A stretch of 64,000 bases of DNA from Pseudomonas sp. KUIN-1 (lineage in GTDB: Bacteria > Pseudomonadota > Gammaproteobacteria > Pseudomonadales > Pseudomonadaceae). Of this stretch, positions 1 through 9,217 are shown in pieces. The translations under genes and the position numbers were made by a program. The notes beneath the pieces were generated by a model, which worked only from the letters and a program-made list of their open reading frames with translations, did no database searches and had not been told where the DNA came from. The stretch covers positions 3,596,001-3,660,000 of the forward strand of contig NZ_AP020337.1 of the NCBI RefSeq assembly GCF_009176725.1. The letters are read 5' to 3'. Numbering within the stretch: the first letter of the stretch is position 1; every line of letters begins with the position of its first letter.

Positions 1-1
1 C

Positions 2-184
2 GAACTGGTTCCCCACGACGACAGAGGTCTAGACGCCAATGGTTTTATGGTTGAGGACTTCGACTTGCCGCGCAACTTGATGCTGGCCTGCAGTTGGGCG
101 GGTACCAGCTCGACCGTGGAACTGGGCGCAGAGGCGCTGGCAAGGTACCTGAGTGGCTTTCAGGCTCTGCCGGGGAGCGGCTGA
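2..184 (+). CDS. C-terminal fragment of an unidentified protein
   Basis: An open frame runs from the left edge to a TGA at 182-184 and gives about 60 residues, with the stretches MVEDFDLPRNLMLACSWAG and ELGAEALARYLSGFQ. The gene starts outside the window. I see no motif that fixes the family; the mixed hydrophobic-helical end could be the tail of a soluble enzyme or regulator, but this is not established. It converges on the LysR gene that ends at 195, with only about ten bases between the two stops. Confidence 0.5.
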   Translation, partial: ELVPHDDRGLDANGFMVEDFDLPRNLMLACSWAGTSSTVELGAEALARYLSGFQALPGSG

Positions 185-194
185 ACTCAGGCTG

Positions 195-1097
195 TCACCC
201 CCAACCCAGAAAGTCCCCGCCGTTGTCGCGCAGCATCTGCAACATGCCTTCTGCCGCAGGAGACAGATAACCGCCCTTGCGCAACGTCACACCGATGGTG
301 CGTTTGAGGGTGGTCTGCTCGAGCGGCACCTCACGCAGGTGCTGCATGGTCTTGCCGAACTCCAGCGACTCGCGGGCAATGAAGCTCAACAGGTTGCTGC
401 GGGCAATCAGCCCCGGCAGCAGCGAGATCGAATTCGCTTCGATCTGCACCGTCGGCAGCGGCAGGCCGTGAGCGGCGAAGGTCGCGTCGAGCCATTTGCG
501 CGATGAAACACTCACCGGCGGCAGTACCCAGCGATACGCGCACAGGTCACTCATCTTCAACGACGGCTTGAAAATCGGATGATTCTTGCTGGCGACCACC
601 ACAGCTTCGTCCTGCAGTATGGCGAAGCTGGTGACGTCTTCGCTGTCGGGCGCCAGCGCGCAAATGATCATGTCCAGCTGACCGGAGCGCAACGATTCGC
701 GCAGCAGGTCATCCTGACCTATCACCAGCTTCAAGGTGACGTCCGGGGTACGCTGCAACAAGGCCGAAGTCAGTTTCGGCATCAGATACTCCGCCATGGT
801 CGCGGCGCAGCCGACACGAATGTTACCCACCATGCCACTGGCGAAATCCCGGATCTCGCGCTGGGTCTGGGCGATGCTTTGCTGCAACTCCTTGCCACGG
901 GCCTGCAGCAGCTCGCCCACAGGCGTCAGCTTGATGCGTCGACCGTCACGCTGAAACAGTCGCGTGCCGAATGATTCCTCAAGGCGCTGAATGCTTTTGG
1001 TCAGCGCTGGCTGGCTGCGATTGAGCTTCTCCGCAGCGCGTCCGAGATGCCCCAGTTCGGCAATAGTTTCGAAATAGGTGAGATCACGCAGGTCCAT
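195..1097 (-). CDS. LysR-family transcriptional regulator
   Basis: About 300 residues. The N-terminal winged helix-turn-helix is clear: MDLRDLTYFETIAELGHLGRAA followed by the recognition-helix pattern SQPALTKSIQRLEE. The remainder fits a LysR effector-binding domain (about residues 90-295). I chose the ATG at 1097 because it starts right at the HTH; a TTG nine bases upstream is in frame, and neither has a strong ribosome binding site. The gene is divergent from the AbrB-like membrane protein gene at 1204, so it probably controls it and itself from the shared 100-base gap. The ligand is unknown. Confidence 0.9.
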   Translation of the reverse strand: MDLRDLTYFETIAELGHLGRAAEKLNRSQPALTKSIQRLEESFGTRLFQRDGRRIKLTPVGELLQARGKELQQSIAQTQREIRDFASGMVGNIRVGCAATMAEYLMPKLTSALLQRTPDVTLKLVIGQDDLLRESLRSGQLDMIICALAPDSEDVTSFAILQDEAVVVASKNHPIFKPSLKMSDLCAYRWVLPPVSVSSRKWLDATFAAHGLPLPTVQIEANSISLLPGLIARSNLLSFIARESLEFGKTMQHLREVPLEQTTLKRTIGVTLRKGGYLSPAAEGMLQMLRDNGGDFLGWG

Positions 1098-1114
1098 ATC
1101 TATCAACCAAAGTT

Positions 1115-1127
1115 ATCAATTCATGAT
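1115..1127. promoter_or_regulatory. Possible LysR operator in divergent intergenic region
   Basis: ATCAATTCATGAT is a dyad with ATCA and TGAT arms five bases apart in an AT-rich patch. It lies between the divergent LysR gene and the AbrB-like gene, where LysR proteins usually bind (T-N11-A style sites). This is a position and symmetry argument only. Confidence 0.35.
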
Positions 1128-1203
1128 TATTAGAAAATAGACTTGATGAGTTGCGAAGTCGATACTGTGCGTATGTGATTTACCCCAATCAAGGAGAACG
1201 TCC

Positions 1204-2292
1204 TTGTCAAACGCTTCACGCTTTTCGCTTTCCTCCCTTTCCCCGCTGACTCAATGGGCGGGTCTGATCCTGATAGCCGGCATTGCCGGGCAACTGCTCA
1301 AACTGTTCGATATGCCTGCTGCGATGTTCCTCGGGCCCATGCTGGTCGCCATCGGCTTTGGTGTTTCAGGCGCCAGCATCCGTATGCCCAAGCGGGCCTT
1401 TCAACTCGGTCAGGGCACGGTCGGCGTGCTGATCGCGCATGCCATGTCGGTCAGCGTGCTGCTCACCGCCCTTCATTCATGGCACGTCATGCTTCTGGCG
1501 ACGATCCTCACGGTGGTGCTGAGCGCGGCGGTTGGACTGGTGCTGGTGCGCTTTGCCGGTATCCCGAGCAATACCGCAGCCTGGGGCACGTCACCGGGCG
1601 CGGCTTCGGCAATGGTCGCGATGTCCGAGGATTACGGTGCCGACTCGCGCATCGTCGCCACCATGCAATATGTGCGCGTCGTCTGCGTGGTCACCATCGG
1701 CGCGCTGGTCAGCCATTTCATCGGCGCGCCGGATTCCGCTGCGGCCCTGCACAGCAGTGCAGCGGTACTGCCCAGCCTGAACCTTGTCGACCTTGCGCTG
1801 AGCCTGGCAGTGATTGCCGCAGGCGTGACCCTCGGCTCGCGCCTCCCGGCAGGTGCCCTGCTGGTGCCACTGATGCTGGGCGGCGCGCTGCAACTGAGTG
1901 GCGTGATGCAAATCACCGTTCCGGCCTGGTTGCTGCCCATCGCTTACGGTGCCATAGGCTGCTACGTCGGGCTGCGCTTCGACCGGCCGACGGTGCAGTA
2001 CGTCTGGAGACGGCTGCCGATGATGATTCTGGCCTCATTGCTGTTGATCGTGCTCTGCGCCGTGTCGGCCTGGCTGATTGCCGTGATGATGGGCAAGGAT
2101 TATCTCTCGGTGTACCTGGCGACCAGCCCGGGCGGCCTGGACACCATGGCCATTATTGCCATCGATACGCATGCCGACGTCGGTTTCGTACTGGCGATGC
2201 AGACCCTGCGCCTGTTCGGCGTGATCCTGACCGGCAGCTTCCTGGCCCGGCAGATCATCCGCCTGACCGACAAACGCATCCCTGCGCTTTGA
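1204..2292 (+). CDS. AbrB-family integral membrane protein
   Basis: 362 residues with about ten hydrophobic segments, arranged as two similar halves, as in the AbrB duplication family (often mislabelled ammonia monooxygenase). Each half holds a small-residue pattern: PSNTAAWGTSPGAASAM in the first, YLATSPGGLDTMAIIA in the second. It starts with TTG at 1204, supported by an AAGGAGAA ribosome binding site at about 1191-1198. The family is thought to be a transporter or membrane regulator of unknown substrate. It is divergent from a LysR gene that probably controls it. Confidence 0.85.
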   Translation: MSNASRFSLSSLSPLTQWAGLILIAGIAGQLLKLFDMPAAMFLGPMLVAIGFGVSGASIRMPKRAFQLGQGTVGVLIAHAMSVSVLLTALHSWHVMLLATILTVVLSAAVGLVLVRFAGIPSNTAAWGTSPGAASAMVAMSEDYGADSRIVATMQYVRVVCVVTIGALVSHFIGAPDSAAALHSSAAVLPSLNLVDLALSLAVIAAGVTLGSRLPAGALLVPLMLGGALQLSGVMQITVPAWLLPIAYGAIGCYVGLRFDRPTVQYVWRRLPMMILASLLLIVLCAVSAWLIAVMMGKDYLSVYLATSPGGLDTMAIIAIDTHADVGFVLAMQTLRLFGVILTGSFLARQIIRLTDKRIPAL

Positions 2293-2339
2293 CTTCAGAT
2301 TTCAGGCTTGAGCCGACAACCCAGGCTTGACCCAGTGGT

Positions 2340-3584
2340 TTATTCCAGTCCCGCCAGAGCGCTGGCCAGGCTTGGCGCCAAGGGCAACACCGGCAATAAC
2401 GTGGCCTGATAGGCGTGGTAAAGGTCCGGCTTGCCGGGCCATATGTCTGCGCTGGGCTCGTTGCGTTCGTTCAGTTCATGGCGCCAGCTGCCATGCTCGT
2501 GATCGATGAACAGGGTCTCGTTGAACTCCCAGAAACAGCGATACCAGTCTTCATACTGCTGCTCGCCGGTACGTTGTAGCAATGCGGCGGCAGCGGCGGC
2601 CGCTTCGCAATGAGTCCAGTGCAGACGGTGACGGACCACCGGTTCGTTCTGCCAGTCGAGGGTGTAGACGATACCCGCGGCACCGTCGACATCCCAACCG
2701 TACCGGCAGGCATTGGCAAACAGTTGGCGGGCATCGTCCAGCAACCATTCGGGGTTGGCGCGTCCAGCCTGACGGCGCGCGGCCTCCAGATGCAACACCA
2801 GCCGCGACCATTCGAAGGCATGCCCCGGCGTGGTGCCGAAGGGCCGGAAACCGTCGGCCGGGTTTTCCCGGTTGTAATCGGCCAGCGGCTGCCAATCCTG
2901 GGTGAAATGCTCGATGACCTGAAAGTTGTTGGCGCCGGCATGCTCATGGATAACCCGCTCGACAATGCTCAGCGCCCGGTCGAGCCATTGCGCGTCACCC
3001 GTCACATCGGCGAGCGCAAGGAAGGCTTCGGTGCTGTGCATGTTGCTGTTGGCACCGCGATACGACTCTTCACTGCTCCAGTCCCGCGCGAATGACTCAC
3101 GCATGGCGCCTTCCTGCTCGCTCCAGAAATGCGTCTGGATCACCTGGATGGCGTCGGACAGCAATGCCTGCGCACCAGGCCGCCCCGCCACCACGGCAGA
3201 GCTGGCCGCCAGTGCGACGAACGCATGCAGATAAGCCTGTTTGTCAGTCTTGCCGCCGTCTTCGAGCGCGGCACTGAACCAGCCGCCGTGCTCGGCATCG
3301 TGCAACGGTCCGCGCAGTGCGGCGATACCGTGATCGACCAGCGCAGCGCAGCCGGGAATACCCTGCGCATGCGCCATGGCAAAACAGTGGGTCATGCGTG
3401 CCGTGTTCATGGTTCCTGCGGTGGCACCGACCATCAGCCGACCGTAGTCATCAAGACTGCCAAAGCCGTTGTCCAGCCTCGAAGCCTTGGCGAAGGTCAA
3501 CAGACGATTGCCTTCCAGTGCCAGCCACTGGTGATGGGCTGGCGAGCGCAGCCAACTGCTGAAGGTTTGATTATTGTTATTCAT
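2340..3584 (-). CDS. AGE-family sugar isomerase/epimerase (mannose-isomerase-like)
   Basis: 414 residues from the ATG at 3584, start sequence MNNNNQTFSSWLRSPAHHQW. The family is an alpha/alpha-barrel (N-acylglucosamine 2-epimerase, YihS, mannose isomerase). Family-like histidine stretches are visible: NSNMHSTEAFLA, GTTPGHAFEWSR, HWTHCEAAAA and the late PDLYHAYQA. Length fits mannose isomerases (about 410). The frame stays open upstream to 3680, but the extra 32 residues look unlike the family; a GAAGGGGG stretch upstream may be the ribosome binding site. It is convergent with the AbrB-like gene. It likely interconverts free aldose and ketose; the exact sugar is not determined. Confidence 0.85.
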   Translation of the reverse strand: MNNNNQTFSSWLRSPAHHQWLALEGNRLLTFAKASRLDNGFGSLDDYGRLMVGATAGTMNTARMTHCFAMAHAQGIPGCAALVDHGIAALRGPLHDAEHGGWFSAALEDGGKTDKQAYLHAFVALAASSAVVAGRPGAQALLSDAIQVIQTHFWSEQEGAMRESFARDWSSEESYRGANSNMHSTEAFLALADVTGDAQWLDRALSIVERVIHEHAGANNFQVIEHFTQDWQPLADYNRENPADGFRPFGTTPGHAFEWSRLVLHLEAARRQAGRANPEWLLDDARQLFANACRYGWDVDGAAGIVYTLDWQNEPVVRHRLHWTHCEAAAAAAALLQRTGEQQYEDWYRCFWEFNETLFIDHEHGSWRHELNERNEPSADIWPGKPDLYHAYQATLLPVLPLAPSLASALAGLE

Positions 3585-3709
3585 GAAGCGATGCCGCCCC
3601 CTTCGATAAGGTTGTGCCCAGACTGTACCGGAGGTCATTTCGACCGAGGGCATAATGCGCGTCCGGTCGATCGTCGGCAAGCGGACACAACCTGTATCAA
3701 TGTAGGGTT

Positions 3710-5335
3710 TTACACCTTGAAGCGTGAGACCACCTGATTCAGATCGGCCGCCAGACGCGACAATTCATGGCTCGACGCACTGATCTGGTTGGCACCCTGA
3801 GTCGACTGCATGGACAGATCGCGAATGTTGACGATGTTGCGGTCGACTTCACGCGAGACCTGCGCCTGCTCTTCCGCCGCGCTGGCAATCACCAGATTGC
3901 GCTCGGAGATCTGATTGATCGACGAGGTGATTTCGCTCAAGGACTCGCCCGCGCCCTTGGCCAGTGCCAATGTCGAGTCGGCCCGAGCGCGGCTGGTGTT
4001 CATCGAGTCGAGCGCCTGCGCTGAACCGCTGCGCATGGCGCTGACCATCGAATCGATTTCCAGCGTCGACTGCTGGGTGCGATGCGCCAATGCGCGGACT
4101 TCGTCCGCCACCACCGCGAAACCACGGCCCGACTCGCCTGCACGTGCCGCTTCGATGGCGGCGTTGAGTGCCAACAGGTTGGTCTGCTCGGCAATCGAGC
4201 GGATCACGTCCAGCACTTTGCCGATGTCCTGCGACTGATTGGCAAGGTTTTGCACCAGCGTCGAGGTGGCCTGCACGTTGTCGGTCAGCGTCTGGATCGA
4301 CTGCACCGTCTCGATCACCCGCGTCTGGCCCGCCAATGCCGAGGTACTGGACTGGTTGGAGGCGTCCGACGTGGATACGGCGTTACGCGCAACTTCCTCG
4401 ACTGCCGAGGTCATTTCGTTGATCGCTGTGGCGGCCTGGTCGATCTCCGCATTCTGCTGGTTCAGCCCGCGGTAGCTGTCTTCGGTGACCGAGTTGAGTT
4501 CGGTGGCGGCCGATGCCAGTTGAGTGGCCGAACTGCCGATGTGGCGCATGGCTTCACGCAGATTGACCTGCATCATCGCCAGGGCACGCAACAGTCGGGT
4601 GACTTCGTCTTCGCCATCGACTTCGATGGTATGGGTCAGGTCGCCGTTGGCAACCTGCTCGGCGGCGGTTACTGCACGTTGCAGCGGGCCGACGATGCTG
4701 CGGGTCAGCCAGAGTGCCAGGCCGATGGTGCACAGCGCGGCAATGACCACAAAGATAATGACGATGTCGCGCGACTTGTCGTACTGGGCCCCGGCCGACT
4801 TGCCTTCCGCATCGACCTGAGTGAGATAGAAGTCGGCCAGGTCACCGAGTTGCTTGCCGGAACCGTCGACGATCTGCTTCATGTCGACCAGCAGCAGCTT
4901 GTTCAGCCCGACGCTGTCGCCCTGGCTGGCCAGTGCAAAGGAACGGTCCAGCGCACTGCGGTATTGGCCCACGGTCACCATGAACTGGTCGGTCAGCGAC
5001 TTCTCTTCCGGGGTGTCGACAAAGGTCTTGAGGACAGACAGCTTCTTGTCCAGATCGCCCAGACGCACATCCATCTGACCACGGTAGGTCGGAATACTCG
5101 CAGGATCGGTGTCCAGTGCCATGCGCAAGGAAATGGTCCGAATGCGCAGCATGATTTCGCGGATATCGTTGACCACTCGCATGCTGGGCAGCCAGTTGGT
5201 CTCCACCGCCACTTCACTCTGCCGGATGGTCGACATCTGCGCCAGCGCAAACCACCCCAGCAATGCCACCAGCAGGGAAATAAGGGTAAAACCCAGACCG
5301 GCACGACGAGCGATAGTGAGTTTGCGTAGATTCAT
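3710..5335 (-). CDS. Methyl-accepting chemotaxis protein
   Basis: 541 residues with the classical transmembrane receptor layout. TM1 is at about 12-33, followed by a periplasmic sensor of about 160 residues that looks like a four-helix-bundle MCP domain. TM2 is at about 190-210, a HAMP domain follows to about 265, and then the long cytoplasmic signalling coiled coil. The hairpin tip is recognisable as [21 protein letters not shown] followed by [15 protein letters not shown], the contact region for CheA and CheW. No CheR-tethering pentapeptide is seen at the C-terminus. It stands alone, with no che genes nearby. The ligand cannot be inferred. Confidence 0.95.
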   Translation of the reverse strand: MNLRKLTIARRAGLGFTLISLLVALLGWFALAQMSTIRQSEVAVETNWLPSMRVVNDIREIMLRIRTISLRMALDTDPASIPTYRGQMDVRLGDLDKKLSVLKTFVDTPEEKSLTDQFMVTVGQYRSALDRSFALASQGDSVGLNKLLLVDMKQIVDGSGKQLGDLADFYLTQVDAEGKSAGAQYDKSRDIVIIFVVIAALCTIGLALWLTRSIVGPLQRAVTAAEQVANGDLTHTIEVDGEDEVTRLLRALAMMQVNLREAMRHIGSSATQLASAATELNSVTEDSYRGLNQQNAEIDQAATAINEMTSAVEEVARNAVSTSDASNQSSTSALAGQTRVIETVQSIQTLTDNVQATSTLVQNLANQSQDIGKVLDVIRSIAEQTNLLALNAAIEAARAGESGRGFAVVADEVRALAHRTQQSTLEIDSMVSAMRSGSAQALDSMNTSRARADSTLALAKGAGESLSEITSSINQISERNLVIASAAEEQAQVSREVDRNIVNIRDLSMQSTQGANQISASSHELSRLAADLNQVVSRFKV

Positions 5336-5507
5336 GACCAGGGCTCTTTATATTTTTTGAGGGCAGTGCCCGACACGAAGTTGTCAGACAACCGACAGCG
5401 TATCGCCCTGATCAAATAATTCTTTAGGACGCCCAGTGATCATTTGCAGGGTTACTTAAAATAACGGCCAATCGCTCGTCCGGTGCCCGCTGATCACAGC
5501 GCAGTCA

Positions 5508-6647
5508 TCAACCGCCCGAAGCCATTTGCCAGAGCCGCGCCACGTCGCGCGCACGCTCGTGCAGCAGGCGGCGGGTCTCGCGGCAGGCCTGCTCGAGGCT
5601 CATTGGGCCGCTGACCAGAGCAAAGGCTGCGCCGATGCCGTGCGCATACATCTGCTCATAGCCGTCGCCAAGGGTTCCCGCCAGCACAATCACCGGCACT
5701 TGCCGACGCTGGGCGACTCGCGCAACACCAAGCGGTGTCTTGCCACGCAGGGTTTGCGCGTCGAAACGGCCTTCGCCGGTGATGACCAGATCGGCACCGA
5801 TCAGCGCCTGTTCCAGCCCGGTCAGCTCGGCCACCACTTCCACGCCGGCACGAAACGAGGCCTTCAGGTAGGCCTTGGCGGCAAAGCCCATGCCCCCTGC
5901 CGCACCGCTGCCGGGGCTGTCGCGCAAGTCCTGACCGAGGACCTGAGCCGTATGGTCGGCAAAACGGCCGAGTGCGGCGTCCAGCGCCATGACCTGCTCG
6001 GGCGATGCGCCTTTTTGCGGGCCGAAGACAGAGGAGGCGCCATTCGGTCCGCAGAGTGGATTATCGACGTCGGCGGCGATTTCGACGCACACGTCAGACA
6101 AGCGTGGATCAAAACCGCTCAGGTCGATACGCGCCAGGTTCGCAAGCGCAAGCCCGCCCGGCGCCAGCGGTTGATCGTCGGCATCCAGAAAGCGTGCACC
6201 CAAGGCTGAAAGCATGCCGCTGCCGCCGTCATTGGTTGCGCTGCCGCCGATGGCCAGGATCACCCGACGGGCTCCTGCATTCAGTGCCGCCGAGATCAAC
6301 TGGCCGGTGCCTTCCGTGCTGGTCACGCAGGCGTCGCGTTGTGCCAGGGTCAGCAGTTGCAGACCGCTGGCCATGGCCATTTCGATGATTGCGGTCCTGC
6401 TGTCCGCCAGCCAGCCCCACTGGGCATTGACCGGGGCGCCCAGCGGGCCGCTGACGCTGGCGCTCATCAGCTCGCCATTGCAGGCAGCCAGCAGCGCCTC
6501 GATGGTGCCCTCCCCGCCGTCTGCCATCGGGCATTTGATCAGCTCGGCGTGCGGCCAGACTTCGGCCAGACCACTGGCGATCGCGTCGGCAACTGCCTGG
6601 GCGCTGAGGCTGTCCTTGAACGAGTCGGGGGCGATGACTATTTTCAT
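5508..6647 (-). CDS. Glycerate kinase (GlxK/GarK class)
   Basis: 379 residues starting MKIVIAPDSFKDSLSA, the hallmark N-terminus of the class that phosphorylates glycerate to 2-phosphoglycerate with ATP. Glycine-rich motifs follow: PMADGGEGT, GGSATNDGGSGM and the late ITGEGRFDAQT. The start at 6647 is preceded by GGAGAACAACA; an upstream in-frame extension to 6683 is unlikely. It lies about 110 bases downstream of a CdaR-type regulator on the same strand. In enterobacteria CdaR controls garK and the glucarate/galactarate genes, so this kinase may serve glycerate formed from sugar diacids. Photorespiratory-type glyoxylate use is an alternative. Confidence 0.93.
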   Translation of the reverse strand: MKIVIAPDSFKDSLSAQAVADAIASGLAEVWPHAELIKCPMADGGEGTIEALLAACNGELMSASVSGPLGAPVNAQWGWLADSRTAIIEMAMASGLQLLTLAQRDACVTSTEGTGQLISAALNAGARRVILAIGGSATNDGGSGMLSALGARFLDADDQPLAPGGLALANLARIDLSGFDPRLSDVCVEIAADVDNPLCGPNGASSVFGPQKGASPEQVMALDAALGRFADHTAQVLGQDLRDSPGSGAAGGMGFAAKAYLKASFRAGVEVVAELTGLEQALIGADLVITGEGRFDAQTLRGKTPLGVARVAQRRQVPVIVLAGTLGDGYEQMYAHGIGAAFALVSGPMSLEQACRETRRLLHERARDVARLWQMASGG

Positions 6648-6758
6648 TGTTGTTCTCCAGATCCGGTGCTCGAATGCTCTCATTCAAGACCGTGCTTGCC
6701 GCCTGCCGCTCGCACAATGATCCGTCGCCATTATCGGGCGTTTGAACAAAACCCGGCT

Positions 6759-7850
6759 TCAGGTCTGACGAGTGATCATCTGCGCGCCCAAGTAGAGTTG
6801 CAGCAGGTCGTCGGTCTTGTAAGGGTCGCAGCCCGTCAACTCACCAATCTTCTCCAGCCGGTAGCGCAGGCTGTTGCGATGGATACCCAGCGCTTCGGCG
6901 CAGGCCTGACTTTCGCCGCTGTACTCGAACCATTTGCACAAGGTGTCGAGCAGTTGCGCATGCGCGTGCAGACGCTCCATTGGCTCGGCGACGTGTTCAG
7001 CCAGCCAGTCATGCCGGTAGCGCCAGAACAGCACTGGCAGCCGATAGGCTTCAAGACGCAGCAGGCGCTGCGCCGGCCTTGCCTGACGGGCGTAGTCGAG
7101 CAGATCCCGCGCTGCCGCGCAGGCCTGGCGCAGGGTGGGCAGGTCCGCCGATTGCGCCACGGTGGCCATACGCAGCACTGGCCAGTGGTGCTCATCGAAC
7201 TGCTTGAGCAGCAGCGCATCGTCACGCTCCTTGCCCGTCGCGCGGCACCAGTACAGCAAGGTCGGCTCACGCAGCACGCACCAGCTGTCGGCATAGCGCG
7301 TGCCAAGCCATTTGGCAACCTGGCTGGCAGCCAGCCCCTCCTCGGCAAACTGCAGCATTACCACCTGGCGCGCAATGTGCGGCTGCAAACCCAACTGTCG
7401 TGCTTCATCCACCAGACTATCGGGACAATCCGGCAACAGCAGGCGAGCCAGCAGGTCTTCGCTGCGTTGCGCCCGCCACTGAAGGTCAGCCTGCTGACGA
7501 CGCTGTTCCATGAGCATCTCGGCAGTCATCTTGACCAATTCGCCATACACCCGCACCTCGTCCGGCTCGCCGGTGATGCCGAGCACGCCAACCAGTTGAT
7601 GGTCGAGCATCAGCGGCAGGTTGACGCCCGGCTTGACACCCCCGAGCTGCGACGCTGCCAGAGAATCGATTTCCACCACCTGCCGGTTGGCCAGCACTCG
7701 CTGCGCACCCTCATGACGGGTACACAAGCGCTCGGCATCACCGCTGCCGATGATGATGCCCAGGTAGTCCATGACATTGACGTTGTAAGGCAGGATGGTC
7801 ATGGCCCGGTCGACGATGTCCTGGGCCAGCGCTCGGTCAAGGGCGAACAT
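6759..7850 (-). CDS. cdaR: CdaR-family sugar diacid regulator
   Basis: 363 residues. The N-terminal half carries the sugar-diacid recognition domain (ALAQDIVDRAMTILPYNVNVMD, then GVLGITGEPDEVRVYGELVK). The C-terminus has the PucR/CdaR helix-turn-helix: QACAEALGIHRNSLRYRLEKI. The ATG at 7850 has AGGAG six bases upstream. In E. coli CdaR activates the gud and gar genes for D-glucarate, galactarate and glycerate. Here it sits upstream of glycerate kinase, and the gudP-gudD locus is only 4 kb away, though that locus has its own GntR-type regulator. Confidence 0.9.
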   Translation of the reverse strand: MFALDRALAQDIVDRAMTILPYNVNVMDYLGIIIGSGDAERLCTRHEGAQRVLANRQVVEIDSLAASQLGGVKPGVNLPLMLDHQLVGVLGITGEPDEVRVYGELVKMTAEMLMEQRRQQADLQWRAQRSEDLLARLLLPDCPDSLVDEARQLGLQPHIARQVVMLQFAEEGLAASQVAKWLGTRYADSWCVLREPTLLYWCRATGKERDDALLLKQFDEHHWPVLRMATVAQSADLPTLRQACAAARDLLDYARQARPAQRLLRLEAYRLPVLFWRYRHDWLAEHVAEPMERLHAHAQLLDTLCKWFEYSGESQACAEALGIHRNSLRYRLEKIGELTGCDPYKTDDLLQLYLGAQMITRQT

Positions 7851-8002
7851 GAACGACTCCTGACGCGTGGCGAGGCTTGCAATGGTTGGGCATATGGATA
7901 CATTTTGTTGAAGTTATAGAACGCCCGAGTGTGCCTGAAAGTAGTCACGGGCGCGACGTACATGGCAGAGTGCCCGCGTCGACCTTTTGAACCCTCGAAT
8001 AT

Positions 8003-9172
8003 GTGTGCACAGGCGCCCCTTTGATCAAATTCCGACTCGCCAGCCTGCTGTCGCTGCTGACCCTGCAAGCCTGCACGTCAATGGCAGAAAGCGAAGAGCC
8101 GAAACAGCGCTTTGAAGACTACCGTCAGCAGACCCTCGAGCTGATCCGCAACCAGCGCAACTTCCAGACCGCCGACCACCAGGCCGAGCTGGACTGGAAC
8201 GCGCCGCGCCAGTGGACCCCGAGCGGGACACCCAAGGGCGGCGTGCTGCTGGTGCATGGCCTGGGGGATTCGGCGTGGTCGTTTCATGACGTGGCACAGA
8301 CGCTCGCTGCTCAGGGCTATCTGGTCCGAACCGTGCTGTTGCCGGGGCACGGCACCAAGCCCGAAGACATGCTCGACGTGCGCCTCGAACAGTGGCAGCA
8401 AGTGGTACGCGAACAGGCGCAACTGCTCGCTCGTGAAGTGCCGAAGGTCTATCTCGGCGGCTTTTCCACCGGGGCCAATCTGGTCCTCGATTACGCCTAT
8501 GGGCACGACGAAATCTCCGGGCTGCTCTTGTTCTCGCCGGCATTTCGCTCCAACAGCGGCTATGCCTGGCTGACTCCGTGGATCGGCTGGGCACGACCCT
8601 GGCTTGCCGCGCCGAATCAAGGCCTGCGCCCAATGCAGACGCCGGTTCGCTACATGAACATGCCCACCAATGGTTTTGCCCAGTTCTATCGCAGCAGCGC
8701 GCTGGCCCAGGACCGCCTGCATCAGCGGCGCTATGCAAAGCCGGTGTTCATCGCCATCGCCGAGCACGACTCGGTACTCGACACTGATTACGTGCTGGAT
8801 AATTTCAGCCAGCGCTTCAGCAGCCCCGCCAGTCGCCTGATCTGGTACGGCGACCTTCCCGCCCGGGCTGCCGATACGCCGCGCGTCGAGGTGCGCAAGG
8901 ACTACCTGCCGGAATACCGCATCAGCCGCTTCTCACACATGGGCCTGCTTTTTTCAGCGGACAATCCGCTTTACGGCGTATCCGGCAGCCAGCGTATCTG
9001 CTGGAACGGCCAGAGCACGGCGGACACCGCCAGGTGCATGGCCGGCGAGCCGGTGTGGTATTCGGACTGGGGCTATACCGAGCCAGGCAAGATCCATGCG
9101 CGACTGACTTTCAACCCGTATTTCGAGTGGCAGAGCCACGTGATGCTCGGCGTGCTGAACGCAACACCGTAG
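8003..9172 (+). CDS. Alpha/beta hydrolase, putative lipoprotein
   Basis: About 389 residues. The N-terminus IKFRLASLLSLLTLQACTSM is a lipoprotein signal peptide with lipobox LQAC, so the mature protein is probably membrane-anchored. The hydrolase core is clear: oxyanion region GGVLLVHGLGDSAWS, nucleophile elbow GGFSTGAN (serine), acid in AEHDSVLD and histidine in RFSHMGLL. The reading starts with GTG at 8003; a TTG at 8021 would give a more compact signal peptide and may be the true start. Substrate is unknown; lipase/esterase-type activity is inferred from the fold. A large REP array follows immediately. Confidence 0.85.
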   Translation: MCTGAPLIKFRLASLLSLLTLQACTSMAESEEPKQRFEDYRQQTLELIRNQRNFQTADHQAELDWNAPRQWTPSGTPKGGVLLVHGLGDSAWSFHDVAQTLAAQGYLVRTVLLPGHGTKPEDMLDVRLEQWQQVVREQAQLLAREVPKVYLGGFSTGANLVLDYAYGHDEISGLLLFSPAFRSNSGYAWLTPWIGWARPWLAAPNQGLRPMQTPVRYMNMPTNGFAQFYRSSALAQDRLHQRRYAKPVFIAIAEHDSVLDTDYVLDNFSQRFSSPASRLIWYGDLPARAADTPRVEVRKDYLPEYRISRFSHMGLLFSADNPLYGVSGSQRICWNGQSTADTARCMAGEPVWYSDWGYTEPGKIHARLTFNPYFEWQSHVMLGVLNATP

Positions 9173-9217
9173 TACGCAACCGCCTCCCTTGTATCGTCGA
9201 TACCGTGGGGCCAGGCT

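Noticed and set aside
4082..5329. 415-residue plus-strand frame opposite the chemoreceptor
   Set aside because: Antisense shadow of a clear MCP gene; composition rich in His, Gln and Arg without domain features.
6339..7919. 526-residue plus-strand frame opposite glycerate kinase and cdaR
   Set aside because: It spans two real genes and the gap between them on the other strand and shows no coherent domain.
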